From assembly GCA_951799405.1 (NCBI GenBank), contig OX637345.1, positions 10,230,001 to 10,294,000 on the forward strand: a stretch of 64,000 bases of DNA, in the 5' to 3' direction. This document shows positions 30,930 through 41,289 of the stretch, in pieces. Source of the DNA: Agapetus fuscipes. Taxonomy: Eukaryota > Arthropoda > Insecta > Trichoptera > Glossosomatidae. Below the pieces are notes generated by a model. It had not been told where the DNA came from and did no database searches. It saw only the letters and a list, made by a program, of their open reading frames with translations. The position numbers and the translations under genes were made by a program. Every line of letters begins with the position of its first letter. The first letter of the stretch is position 1.

Positions 30930-31400
30930 CACTCGCTTTCGAAAATGATTTTTTTTGAGGAATGGCGTAAATTTTCAAAAACTGATCGGAATATTGGATT
31001 ATTTGATTTCATATCGAATAAATTTGGGTTAACTGATATAAGTAAAGAATCAAAAAGGGATATTCAATTGAAAATAGCCTATTTTTCATCAAAAATATCA
31101 GAGGGATGGCTGTCGTCAGGCGAACATTTAGAACGCTTTATGAACAAAAATAAAAACTGGTTGGAGGAGACAGATTTAATATTTGACGTCTGCCAAAGCA
31201 TCCCTCAACCTCAAACGTCATCTGATATGAATGTTGGTCCAGGAAGACCTCAAAAATTCTCGGTGTTTTTTTTGAAAATTTGTCTTTTAAAGGAAATGAA
31301 CGTCGAGTGGAAGACCTTTTTTCGGCGTAATCTGACAGAGAATTTATAACGGCTGCAGAGTCTGCTGTGCGTTTATCTGGTCAACGAAAGCTAGCAACTT
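30930..31400 (+). pseudogene. Decayed transposon-type ORF, N-terminal part
   Basis: Open from 30900 to 31349. The frame has EEWRKFSKTDRNIGLFDFI, GWLSSGEHLERFM and GPGRPQKFS. Just after a T run at 31265-31271 the homologous reading moves to another frame (FKGNERRVEDLF, then FITAAESAVRLSGQRK). The GRPxK..RRKVEDL arrangement recalls a widespread, poorly named family of insect repeat proteins. A C-terminal piece of what may be the same gene lies at 32810-33060. Confidence 0.45.
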
Positions 31401-31482
31401 AAATAAAAAATGTTAGTGAAAGTCCAAAACGTTTTTAGGAGACCAAAAGTTTAAAAAAAAATATATATATGTCATTTGTCAT

Positions 31483-31752
31483 GTATGTTCCTTGACTTAT
31501 AGGTTGTTATGCGGCTGACCACCCATACTATTACAAAATTGGTTCACTTTGCCAATGTCACCCCTGTTTCAGGGAAGGACGGCAAGAGTTGCAAGGCTTA
31601 TGTTCATTTGAAATTGGGTTTTTATATTGTATAAATTTGAACATGCGGCATGTGTTAGCGCGAAATTATACATATCTGCTTGTGGGAATGCATTTAATAT
31701 AAATCTTAAATGATATATATCTTTGCAGCTTAGATTAGATTAGATTAGAATA
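31483..31752 (+). repeat. SINE-A full copy with GATTA tail
   Basis: Starts GTTCCTTGACTTATAGGTTG and ends CAGCTTAGATTAGATTAGAT. It contains the complete core TTGGTTCACTTTGCCAATGT. Confidence 0.9.
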
Positions 31753-32142
31753 AAACTAGGGCAGTGGAAACAAGTAGGCAATTAATACATGAATTTAAAA
31801 ATCTCTGCATTAGAACAAGAAAGTTTTATAATAGTCTTTTTCTACTCCCATTTGGTAATTTACTAATTACAAAACGGCTAACGCAATCACAATGCCATAC
31901 ATTTCTACACCCGTTGCATAATGTTACATTATGCAACCGGTAACCGTATTAAAATGAACATGTGCGCATGCGCATTGTCAGAATTGGAACCATTTTTTAA
32001 TTTCAAATGTCAACCTTGTATGGGGGTATGAAGACCTGTCAATCCAAGATGGCCGCAAGCGATCAGCTGATTAGGCTTCATACAATATTAGTGATATTCG
32101 GTAGGTAGGAATTACCGTGGTGATGAGACTTTCAGCCCTGTT
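31753..32142. repeat. Palindrome and half of a ~170-bp MITE
   Basis: GTTGCATAATGT / ACATTATGCAAC forms a near-perfect palindrome at 31911-31935. Positions 32025-32142 match the right half of the MITE at 46866-47037 (AAGATGGCCGCAAG, ATCAGCTGATTAGGCTTCAT). Confidence 0.7.
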
Positions 32143-32329
32143 CAGATGAAAATAAATAAGTATATTTTATGTGTAGAGTCAAATAAAAATTGTTAATAGT
32201 GCTAAAATTTATCGAATTTATTTATCGGATTGCTCCAAATAAAGCTTTCCTTTTTTCAATGGAAAATAAAAGGCTTGAAAGGAAAACAATACAAAAAATT
32301 TCACCGCAAAAAATAAACAAACTCAAAAA

Positions 32330-32560
32330 GTTACTTGGTTAATAGGTGAGTATGAGGTTGATCACCTATGCTGTACAAATTTGGTTCACCTGCCAATACA
32401 ACTGCAGGGCATATGTTTATTTGAGTTTTGGGTTTGAATGTTTAAGCTTATATGCAGGATGTAAAAGCGCGACCTTATACATATGTGTCGGCTTGTGGGC
32501 ATGAATTCAATATGAAACCTAAATATAATTTATTTTTACAACTTAGGTTAGATTAGATAA
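32330..32560 (+). repeat. SINE-A copy, diverged
   Basis: CTTGGTTAATAGGTGAGTAT to AACTTAGGTTAGATTAGATA. The CACCCCTGTTTCAGG segment is deleted, so it is an old copy. Confidence 0.75.
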
Positions 32561-32689
32561 TCGAAGGGAATGATAAATCACACGTTTTGACAAAGGTAAG
32601 GTTTTAATTACTTCAAATGGACGAGTACATTATAATGACTATTATTCACTATTTTGTTAATTCTCTCATGGTCGTAGAAAAAGTATTGT

Positions 32690-33060
32690 ATGCCACTGCA
32701 CGTAATTAGTCTTTGTAACACTCGTGCTTTCTATTGTGCCATGAGGCGCAGCCGAATGGCACAAACTAGCACTCGTGTTAAAAAGACCATCATTACTTGG
32801 CAGTGGCATAAATAACTATTATTCTTGGTATTGTATGCCAGCCACTGTACATAAAATTTGTGTCCATAGTACAGAAGTGATAAAAAAAGCCTTTGTACCA
32901 ATAGGCCAGCTTTCTGAAAAGGCGCAGGAAGCTCGCAATGAAAGTTGTCGTAGGTTCCGACAGCAAAATACGAGAAAAAGTTAACGAATTGCAACCCATC
33001 AGGATTTAATGTACATGTTTATTATAACTTCTGGTCTATTAGTGAATAGTTAAAGAGACA
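32690..33060 (+). pseudogene. Decayed transposon-type ORF, C-terminal part
   Basis: The frame WYCMPATVHKICVHSTEVIK, then FVPIGQLSEKAQEARNESCR with RRFRQQNTRKS, a stop, and RIATHQDLMYMFIITSGLL. The GQLSE.AQEARN block is one I associate with the C-terminal end of an abundant insect repeat protein family. It likely belongs with 30930-31400, the two parts being separated by SINE-A and MITE insertions. Confidence 0.5.
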
Positions 33061-33263
33061 TACCAAATAAAAGGGCAGATCAATAATCTGCAGAGGTTTT
33101 TAATTCATTGTGGTTCCTAGTTTTCTATCAGAAACATCACACAAGCAATGTGTCAAGTTGTGAAGAATTTTCTGAACATGATGGTTTTAATTCAAATTCT
33201 GATGACTAATTAGCTGCCATTATAAAACTTAATTATTGTAAAGTGAATGTTACTTGGTACTTG

Positions 33264-33565
33264 GACCGGTCCGTAGTCCGTAGTGGCAACACTTCGGCCT
33301 CGTAAATGGAAGGTTGTGGATTCGGATCCCGGCGGAGCACAAAAATATACCATTTATATTTCGAATGTGCTCTTCGCTGAGTTGAAAAATTCATAAACCT
33401 TTACCAAAAGACCGGTCACTGAAAGGTCCATCCAACCTTACAACAACTGGGTCTTGCTTGAGAATTGGCGCTTTCTACAGCGACGACCAAGCTCGCAGAG
33501 GGCTCTTGAGGTGTGATACACACAAAAACAGCGCTCACCAAATAAATCATCCTAATATTATTATT
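33264..33565 (+). repeat. SINE-B full-length copy
   Basis: tRNA-derived head (GACCGGTCCGTAG, GTTGTGGATTCGGATCCCGG), body, and complete 3' tail GAGGGCTCTTGAGGTGTGAT with CAGCGCTCACCAAATAAATC and an ATT microsatellite. The tail matches the 3' UTR of the LINE at 28665-29300. Confidence 0.9.
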
Positions 33566-34520
33566 ATTACTTGAAAATATTTATGTACCTATATGTAACT
33601 AAAACTTAATAAACCTTCAATAGTTCTTACATTTCTTTTAGTAACTTTTTATGTATTTGATTTTATTATAGATTGTCATGCATGAAATATGGGTGTGTTT
33701 TTTTAATTTCTTTGGTTTTTTATTAAGTGTTTAACGATACAGCTTTTTGTAAAAATATATTTAAAAATATGTAAAAACATATTTATATTTTGTATTTTTA
33801 GGTCTTAATTTCCACTAATTTTTGTTGATTTTATAGATTAAATAATCATTTCAGGTTTTATTTTAATTCATGCATGTATTTAATGTGTGTGCGTGTTTTT
33901 TAATGTCTTAAATAATGTATCAAATTGTATTTTTTTTTTTTTTAAATATAATTTAAAAAAAAAGTTTTTTTTTTCTATTCTGCAGAAGATAAATATTTTT
34001 ACATCTCATATTCCTTTAATTTTCATTGATTTTATCAAAACATACATAAATAAACCGAATTCCATCCAAAAACAGCCAAAAATAATTTTGTCCAGCTAGC
34101 ATGTTCTAGACGAAACACTGTGTGCTGGAGGGACATTTGGTGAAGGCAGATGATTTTTTAAACTCAGCTAAGAGCTTATTCTATAAAAAATATTGTGCTC
34201 AACCTTTTGAATAGTCTTCCTACACTTTTATAACTCCTTAACTCCTGCTGTCTTAATTCCTAGATTTTAAGGTTTACCTGCCATCTTCTCTCGCCTTGCT
34301 ATGGAGATGTAGTAAGTATTCCACCAAAGGTAATAAAACAAAACTGTACAGTTTTATTTTTTTATTTGTAGGTATGTATGAAACCCATTTCAAATAATCA
34401 GATTTGACTAAACGAAGGTTCAATGAAAAGAGGTGTTCTTGATTCCAAGATTGGTAAAAGAGGGCATTGAATTTTATTGATTGTACAGGCATCGTTCATC
34501 TTAAAAGATAAAATTAAAAA
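33566..34520. other. AT-rich intergenic sequence
   Basis: Very AT-rich with homopolymers at 33930-33975; no gene or repeat recognised. Confidence 0.5.
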
Positions 34521-34640
34521 CAACTTTGAGTATATTTAATTAATTCCACAATCGTTTTCCCAAACAATTGAACCACCTGATGATGCAAACAGGTGGGTTG
34601 CGAAACCGGTTGTGGAATTAATTAAATATACTCAAAGTAA
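34521..34640. repeat. Hairpin MITE, 29-bp arms
   Basis: CTTTGAGTATATTTAATTAA with TTCCACAA is inverted at 34609-34637. The loop carries a second inverted pair (CCACCTGATGATGCA / CAGGTGG). Confidence 0.85.
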
Positions 34641-35177
34641 TCGAGATCACTGAAATTTACAGACATCCTAATTTTAACAGAGATGAAAGTTTTTGTAAGA
34701 AAATGTTCAAGCACAAAAAAAGAAATAAATAAGTGAATTAAAACTATGTTTTATCCATTTGAATTTTTAAATAATTAAAGTTTTAAGTTGTCTAGTATTT
34801 GGAAACCAGAACTTACTTCACTAATTAATCCGGTATCTAATTTTTGCTTCAAAAACAAAGACACAATCAGCTCAGTGAGTATGTACAACATAGTGCAAAC
34901 TATTGAGATTGATTCAAATAAAAAAAAAAGATAATCATTGTTGTAAGCCCTATCATAATAATTATAGTCTACTCACAAGGGTACATAATATTAAAGTTTG
35001 TGATATATTAGAATCAGTTCATCCTCAATTGTCATCCAGAAAGGGTGCTTCCTGAAAACTCTGGCTACGACGCCAACAAAATATCAATAATAATAAGTTC
35101 TCTCACAACAGTTGGTAAAATATCTGAAAAAATTTAATTAATTTTAATTTATAAATGGTTTAAAAGAGTTCAAACAG
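34641..35177. other. 3' flank of ZnfC with a decayed fold-back element
   Basis: Positions 34999-35130 (CAGTTCATCCTCAATTG, CTACGACGCCAAC, AAGTTCTCTC) resemble one arm and part of the interior of the fold-back element at 15637-16098. Nothing else is recognised. Confidence 0.5.
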
Positions 35178-37549
35178 TTACTTTGCTTTAACCCTTTTTG
35201 GTGCTGAGTGAGTTAGTCTGTGCCTGCGTAAATGTGATGCATGGGTGGTTTTATAATCACACTGAAGGCACTCAAAAGGTTTGACTCCAGTGTGAGTTAA
35301 TTTATGACGCTTAACAGCCGACAGATTGCGGGCTTTGTATTCACACTGATCACAAGCAAACGGTTTATCACCAGAATGAATATACTTGTGAGATTTTAAA
35401 TTGTGAGAAAAGACAGTTTGAAAGGGGCATTCATCACAAGTATACACTCGTGAAACATGCGTCAACCTATGTGATTTGAAAACGGCGGCTTGATCCGTTT
35501 TGAAATCACACTTATCGCATGAATATACTGTGTCTCCGCAGTGTGTTAGCTTGTGACTTCTCAAATTTGATGAATGGGTAGTCCTATAGTCGCACTGATC
35601 ACAAGCAATCGGTTTAATCCCACTATGTATTAATTTATGATATTTCAGGTATGATGAGTTTGAGGCAGCATATCCGCACACATCACAAGCATAAGGTTTG
35701 CCACCATAATGAGTTAATTGATGTCGCTTTAAATGATTCTTAGTTTTGGTAGTGAAATCACAAGCATCACATGCAAATGGTTTATATGCAGAATGAATCA
35801 ATTTGTGTCTATTTAGATGGGATTTGTGAGTTGTTTTAAAATCACACTCATCACATTTAAATGGCTTATCACCAGTGTGCCTAAGTTTATGAATTTTCAA
35901 CTTGCTGTAATAGTTAGTTTTGTAATCGCACTGATCACACGCCAATAGCTTTATACCAGAGTGGACCGCCACATGATTTGTAAAGCATCTATGACTGGAA
36001 GTGCTGTATCCACACAGTTCACAAAGATACAATTTCACTTCTGACGGGAACATAGCAGTGTGTTTACGAATGTGAGCTCTTAAGAACGGGCGTTTATTAG
36101 TTTTATAATCACACAAATCACAAGATAAATATTTGACTGGGTTGTGTTTTGCCATGTGGCAAGCAAGATAAGCCAAGATAGTAGTTTTATAATCACAATT
36201 ATCGCAATACAGAACAGATGGCAAAATTTTTGAGTGATTTGACATGTGATCTTTCAGTTGGGACATGTACATGCTTTTAAAGTCACACTGATCACAGCAA
36301 AACTCTATTATACTGTGTGTTACCATGTGCCTGGCTAGGTGAGACATATTCTTTGTTTTATAGGCACAATTATCACAGCTAAGAAGTTTAGGTGGAAGTT
36401 TTTTCTGACGAACTTTAGTGTGAGTTAATTCATGTCGTTTGAGATGGAACGAACGAGCTGTTTTATAATTGCATAAATTGCAGGAGAACGGTTTTTCACC
36501 CGAGTGCTTTCTGTGGTGAATTGTCATTGTTGAAGAATGTTTACTTGTAAAACTACATTCACTGCACGAGTAACGGCCTGCCTTTTTATTTTTATAGTGC
36601 TTTCTATGGGCTGATGTTTTTAGATGACTTAACATTTCTTTTAGATTTTCATTATCTGAATGTGTATATTGATCAGAATCACCATCAGAAACATTTCTTT
36701 TATAAGTAGTTAAGTGCTGAGAAAGTTTGTGGGTAGCTTTATTATCAGAAAAATTTGTCAGATTTTCTGTTTCATAATTACAATCATCAACTTTACAAAT
36801 AAACTCATTTTCTTCAGGTTTTGTATGTGTCATTGTGTGTCGTTTTAAATGCGATGTGCGTGCACTTTTGTAATCGCATAGATGGCAGGTAAACGGCTTT
36901 TCCCCAGTATGCTTTCTACCGTGTACAGTCATGCTTGATGCATCTTTACTAGTATAATCACATTCACTGCACAAATACAAGCCTGATTTTTTATTTTTAA
37001 GTTGTCGTTTTCTTTTCAAGTCTTTTGTTTCAAAATTCTCATCATTTGTGTGTGATGATTGATGCGTTTTTAAATCTTCAAAGAAATCAACAAATTTACT
37101 AATGGAGAGAGTAGATGGAGGAGAAGCTGATGCATCAGAAACGTTATTTGTGTCACTGTCTGGTTGAGTTTTTAAGTCTTTTATCATCTCATCTATTTCA
37201 GGATCACTTTGGTCCGAGGAATCTGTGTCCTCATCAGTGTGATTCAACAGATGTTTTTCTAAATCTCCTATAACTGTTGTCGTATAAACGCACTCATTAC
37301 AAGAATACAGTACGGTATATTTTGATGCAAATGATCTCTTTACTTTTCTCATTGTAACATTTTTTTCTTTCTTATTCTCTTCTTGTTGATTGGTTGATGT
37401 ATTTTTATATTCTTTTGTTTTCATAATTCCGTGTTCACTTCTGTTGTAAGTGTTGATTAGTTGTTGATCTGTTGAGGTGGCTGGCCAACTGTCTGAGGTT
37501 GTGTGTCTGTGATGGCGGCTCTTGCTTGTCCCCGGGACGGTAACACATT
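35178..37549 (-). CDS. ZnfC exon 2: spacer and 19 C2H2 fingers
   Basis: After ECVTVPGTSKSRHHRHTTSD comes a charged linker with one finger (YSCNECVYTT..H..H) and acidic stretches (DTDSSDQSDPEID), then two finger pairs that resemble each other (YLCSECDYTSK.., YSCSECSFTSK..), a degenerate FICKVDDCNYET unit, and a near-continuous array to the stop at 35178-35180. Linkers early in the array are long and irregular; later ones are TGDKP/SGIKP type. The paired early fingers suggest an internal duplication of about 150 residues. Confidence 0.92.
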
Positions 37550-39612
37550 CTGTAAAAACAGAATGCAATACATCATTGGTCTTTCATTAAAATTAAGGGG
37601 AAAAAAGAAAAACAGGAAAAACTCTGAAGGATCTCTATCCTAGGATCTCTTAGGAATGAATGGGTAAAGAAAGAATGTAATTTGAAACAGGATGTGATAG
37701 TTAAAGTACAAAAGATTGTGAGGGCATGTGGAAAGAATGAATGATGATAGACTGACAAAGTATATGTACAGAGGAAGTGTGAAAGGAAAAACGAGATAAG
37801 GGATGACCGAGAAAAGTATGGAGTGATCAGATTGAGGAGATTGTGAAAGAATGGAATATATAAAGTGAATGTAAAACAAGAAAATGCATGAAAAAGGTGA
37901 TGGATATGAATGAATTGAAAGAGGTATGTAAGGATAGGAAGAAATGGAGGCGGCTCTGCAGAGTCTCTGGCCACCCCTAGCGGAATGGCGACAGAGTTAC
38001 AGTTACAGTAAGAGGAGTAACAGGCTGTAGATGAGGTACATTAAACATAGGGTCTGTCGACACACAAGACTACCAAGACTTGCAAAAGCCTACTATAAAT
38101 CTGACATTATCAATCATTTGAATTTCCACTCCCTTCGCCTCGTTGACAATTACAATGAGATCGGAACATTGTTAAATTTCTAACCTTTTTCGTCATTTTC
38201 CCTAGCAACCTGGCCGGGTGCCGACACAACTTTTGCCTTTAACAATTCACGTGCGGACCTCATTTGACGATAATAAACTCACCACATGAATTGCCACGGA
38301 CAATATTACTAGAGCCGGGTTACTAGAGAAGAGGTAAGCTAATATTGGTTATTGTTTGCTAAGGATCTCAGATGTATACAAATGACATTTGCCTGCCAAG
38401 AAAAAAGTTCCAAAATCAAATCTGTGCTGTATTTTTGAAATTGAAAGATTTTTTTCGACCAAGCTCGCAGAGGATTCTTCGAGATTTCTAATCTAAATCT
38501 AAGCTGCAAGGATATGTATCATTTGAGATTCATGATATTAAATGCATTCCCACAAGCAGACAAGCATAATTTCGCGCTCAAACCGCATGTAGACCTACAA
38601 TATAAAAAACCCAATTCTCAAATGGACATAACCCTGCAACTCTTGCCGACCTTCCCTGAAACAGGGGTGACATTGGCAAAGTGAACCTTTTTTTACAGTA
38701 TGGGTGGTCAGCCTCATACCAATCTATAAGTCAAGGAATACAAGCAATTAATTACATTTGAGTACAAAAAACAAGTACTTAAATACTAAGCAATTAAACA
38801 GTAAAAAATTAAAAAACTACTACTTAAACATATTCTATAAAAAAAAGTGATTTTTTTTAAAGCCTCAGCCTTAAGCGCCAGCATTACAGATAACCGCCAT
38901 TTCTTTCGGTCCTTGCATACAACTTTCATTTCATTCAGAGTCATAACCTTTTTCATACAAGCTCTCCTTTTATTATGACTCTGGATATCCCAGTCATTCG
39001 CTATTTCGGAAATTTGGTCCATCCATACCGTTCTCGGTCTTCCTCTACCACGACATCCATTTAATCTTGCAGCATATACTTTCTTCGTCAGTCTTTTCTC
39101 ATTCATTCTCTCCATATGACCAAACCATCTAAGCATACTTCTTTTAATCTTTACTTTCACACTTTCTCTTACACCACATTTCTCTCTTACAAAATCATCC
39201 CTCACCCTATCACTCCGCCTTTTTCCAATCATACTTCTTAGGTAGTCCATTTCCACTGTATGGACTTTACTAATCTCACTTTCACTCACCGTCCACGCTT
39301 CACTTCCAATTTGATTTGAATTGAGATTTGATTCTCACTAAAACAGCGCTCACCAAATAAATCATCTAAATATTAATTCACGTAGAATATAAATACATAT
39401 GTTGTCAGCTTACCTTGCGCGGTATTATGGTTCCTCACAAATCTGCTCCTCCGCGACATTTTGTTGACTGAAGTCTCATTATTGAAGTCTGTTGTTCCAA
39501 GTTCAACAGAATGTTCCTTCTTGATGCTGTGCAGGATTTCTGTTTTTGCGTCACACTCTGTAAAGTGGACGCACTCGTCTTTTATCAATTCTAACTTTAC
39601 GTTATGAGACAT
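35178..39612 (-). CDS. ZnfC: two-exon C2H2 zinc-finger gene, 19 fingers
   Basis: On the minus strand exon 1 (39612-39414) ends CAAG before GTAAGC and exon 2 starts at 37549 after a TTTTTACAG acceptor. Phase 1 closes as GAA, giving the join into ECVTVPGTSKS. The product is about 857 residues: a short N-terminus with VKLE and IKKE SUMO-like sites, the shared spacer, an acidic Ser/Thr-rich segment and 19 canonical fingers plus one degenerate finger. It is a likely nuclear DNA-binding protein. The intron (37550-39413) holds two LINE-Y fragments and a SINE-A. Unlike ZnfA and ZnfB, the degenerate HVCHACSYK finger is absent because the acceptor lies inside the spacer. Confidence 0.85.
37640..37990 (+). 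pseudogene. LINE-Y 3' fragment in the ZnfC intron
   Basis: The plus strand carries GAATGATGATAGACTGACAA, AAAGAATGGAATATATAAAG and GCATGAAAAAGGTGATGGAT, matching 13740-13930, with GGCCACCCCTAGCGGAATGG at the end. The frame is broken many times. Confidence 0.8.
38155..38400. repeat. Diverged repeat shared with 12430-12680
   Basis: GAGATCGGAACATTGTTAAA, TTCCCTAGCAACCTGG and TTTGCTAAGGAT occur in the same order as at 12450-12660. Function unknown. Confidence 0.5.
38490..38745 (-). repeat. SINE-A copy
   Basis: Reverse orientation, TCTAATCTAAATCTAAGCTG to CCAATCTATAAGTCAAGGAA, with complete core. It lies in the ZnfC intron. Confidence 0.88.
38857..39310 (-). pseudogene. LINE-Y 3' fragment, better preserved
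   Basis: The minus strand is open for 167 codons: [60 protein letters not shown] and KVMTLNEMKVVCKDRKKWR. This is the C-terminal domain after RT, with the RWFGH and GRGRPR motifs. It is the cleanest LINE-Y piece in the window. 5' truncated. Confidence 0.88.
39338..39375 (+). repeat. SINE-B 3' tail scrap
   Basis: AACAGCGCTCACCAAATAAA then TCATC, identical in order to the SINE-B end near 33535. Only the tail is present. Confidence 0.7.
39414..39612 (-). CDS. ZnfC exon 1
   Basis: Start ATG at 39612-39610 (MSHNVKLELIKDECVHF). An upstream in-frame ATG at 39684 exists but precedes a low-complexity stretch. The 66 codons end in phase 1 at the CAAG/GTAAGC donor. VKLE and IKKE fit the sumoylation consensus, paralleling ZnfB exon 1. 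Confidence 0.75.
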
Positions 39613-40196
39613 TTTCAAATTATAATAATTACAATGAAAATTATAATAAAGAAAATGACAGCTCAATTTTGTAATAACAATCAAATCACTCCATCACTCC
39701 TGTCAGCAGACAGGCAGACAGTGAACCCGTGAACCAAGCTGCACAGCCCAGGTGCTGAAGTGCTGTGAACACAAGCAAAAATTCCCGAAGTGTAAGATTT
39801 TTATTATTGCTCAAAATTTATTTTATAAAACTTTGGATTTCGTTACAATTTTACATCAAATCTTTCTAAAATTACATCATTTACCTTCCTGTCATTTTTT
39901 TAAATTTAATTGATAAGAAAAATATTTGAAAAACTTCGAAACAAAACAACACAGTTTTATATTGAAAAAGTAGGGAAATTTGAATCTTAGTTCACGTAGC
40001 TGGCTAGTTGTCCATACAGATCTTTTTGGAATCGGATCATTTGGAACCTAGAGAACTAGAATACTTGACACTGGCGCCCCTGCTCTCCGCGGGATTCGCC
40101 AAACAGAAGAAGAAGAAGAAGAACCTAGAGAAGGAATGATTAGCAGAAGTAACTAATAACTTCTCGCCGCGTTTTACCCAAATATGTGACGATTGG
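39613..40196. other. 5' flank of ZnfC
   Basis: Holds the presumed promoter; no TATA box assigned. A GAA microsatellite is at about 40107-40122. Confidence 0.4.
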
Positions 40197-40410
40197 AAAC
40201 CATTTATTTTTACAGGTAAGGGGGCCGACCACTTTTTGAATTTCCCAACTCCCAAGGGGGCTGGTACTCATTTATTGTGAAAGGTGAGTAAATCTTACTG
40301 GTATTTTATTTTGGGTTTTGAAATAAAAACTGGGACACCCTCCGTGGGATTCGAACCCAAGCTCTCGGTATTGAATGCAAGCACCCTACCATTTGAACTA
40401 TCAACTAGAT
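40197..40410 (-). repeat. SINE-C copy
   Basis: Reverse orientation with TTTTTACAGGTAAGGGGGCC at the left, GTGGGATTCGAACCCAAGCT (B box) and ACCATTTGAACTATCAACTA (A box) at the right. Confidence 0.85.
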
Positions 40411-40669
40411 TTAGGAAAAAATATAAAAGTAAAATGGGAAAGTGCATAAAATAAAAAATAAAAAAATTTCAATGCAGGTAATGAGATTCGCACATTTATT
40501 GACATAGACAAAGTAGTGACGTCACACCGCTAGGTTGCTAGGACTGAGGCTACAAATATTTTATTTATTATTATTTGCTAAGGACCCTAGTTACATAGAC
40601 CTGTTCAATTTTTGTCCAAATTCATAAAAAAAATATATAACAGCCACATTAAAATCCAAATGTAAGTAT
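40411..40669. other. Unannotated intergenic sequence
   Basis: No gene recognised; GTTGCTAGGACTGAGG near 40535 may be a scrap of the 12430/38155 repeat. Confidence 0.3.
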
Positions 40670-40868
40670 TGTGGTTCACTTTGCCAATGTCACCCCTGTT
40701 TCAGGAAAGGACGGCAAGAGTTGCAGGGTGTATGTTCATTTGGTTTTTATGTTGTAGGTTCACATGAGGCATGTGCAAGCGTGATCTTGTACGTGTCTGG
40801 TTGTGGGAATGCATGTAATGTGAATCTCCAATGTAACATATCTTTGCAACTTAGATTAGATTAGATTA
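40670..40868 (+). repeat. SINE-A copy, 5' truncated
   Basis: Starts GGTTCACTTTGCCAATGTCA and ends CAACTTAGATTAGATTAGAT. Confidence 0.85.
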
Positions 40869-41133
40869 GTGTACCTACTCATTAAAAAGTTCAATTGTTT
40901 TAGTTTAAATATACAAGCAACTATTATTATTTTTTCCACTATCTTTCTCAATATGAATTAACCATATTTGTACAAATTATTAATCACCAACATTTCATTC
41001 AATAAAGATAAATATACAGCATGGAAAACATGAATAAGTCATACATAAATAATTTATCATTGACACAAGTACCAAACCTAGAGCTAGAACTGAAAATGTA
41101 TTTTTTGTCATTTATTCAATGTTGCCGGTCACA

Positions 41134-41289
41134 CTATTCACAACCGCCCGTTCTCTCATCGTGTGGTTCAGGCTTGGTGTTGCCTTCATAGTTTCCCTGA
41201 ATTCGCTGATTTTTCGGGTCAAATGGAGAACGGAGATGCAGTGTCGCTGGCAACCTCACACCCAGGCTCTCTATCTCATATTCCCCATC
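41134..41289 (-). CDS. SARDH: SARDH last exon
   Basis: Acceptor TTTTTTCAG; reads [20 protein letters not shown] then [16 protein letters not shown], and ends at TAG (41136-41134). The SPFDP.N.R..G block is the conserved C-terminus; about 16 extra residues follow it. Confidence 0.92.
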   Translation of the reverse strand, partial: DGEYEIESLGVRLPATLHLRSPFDPKNQRIQGNYEGNTKPEPHDERTGGCE

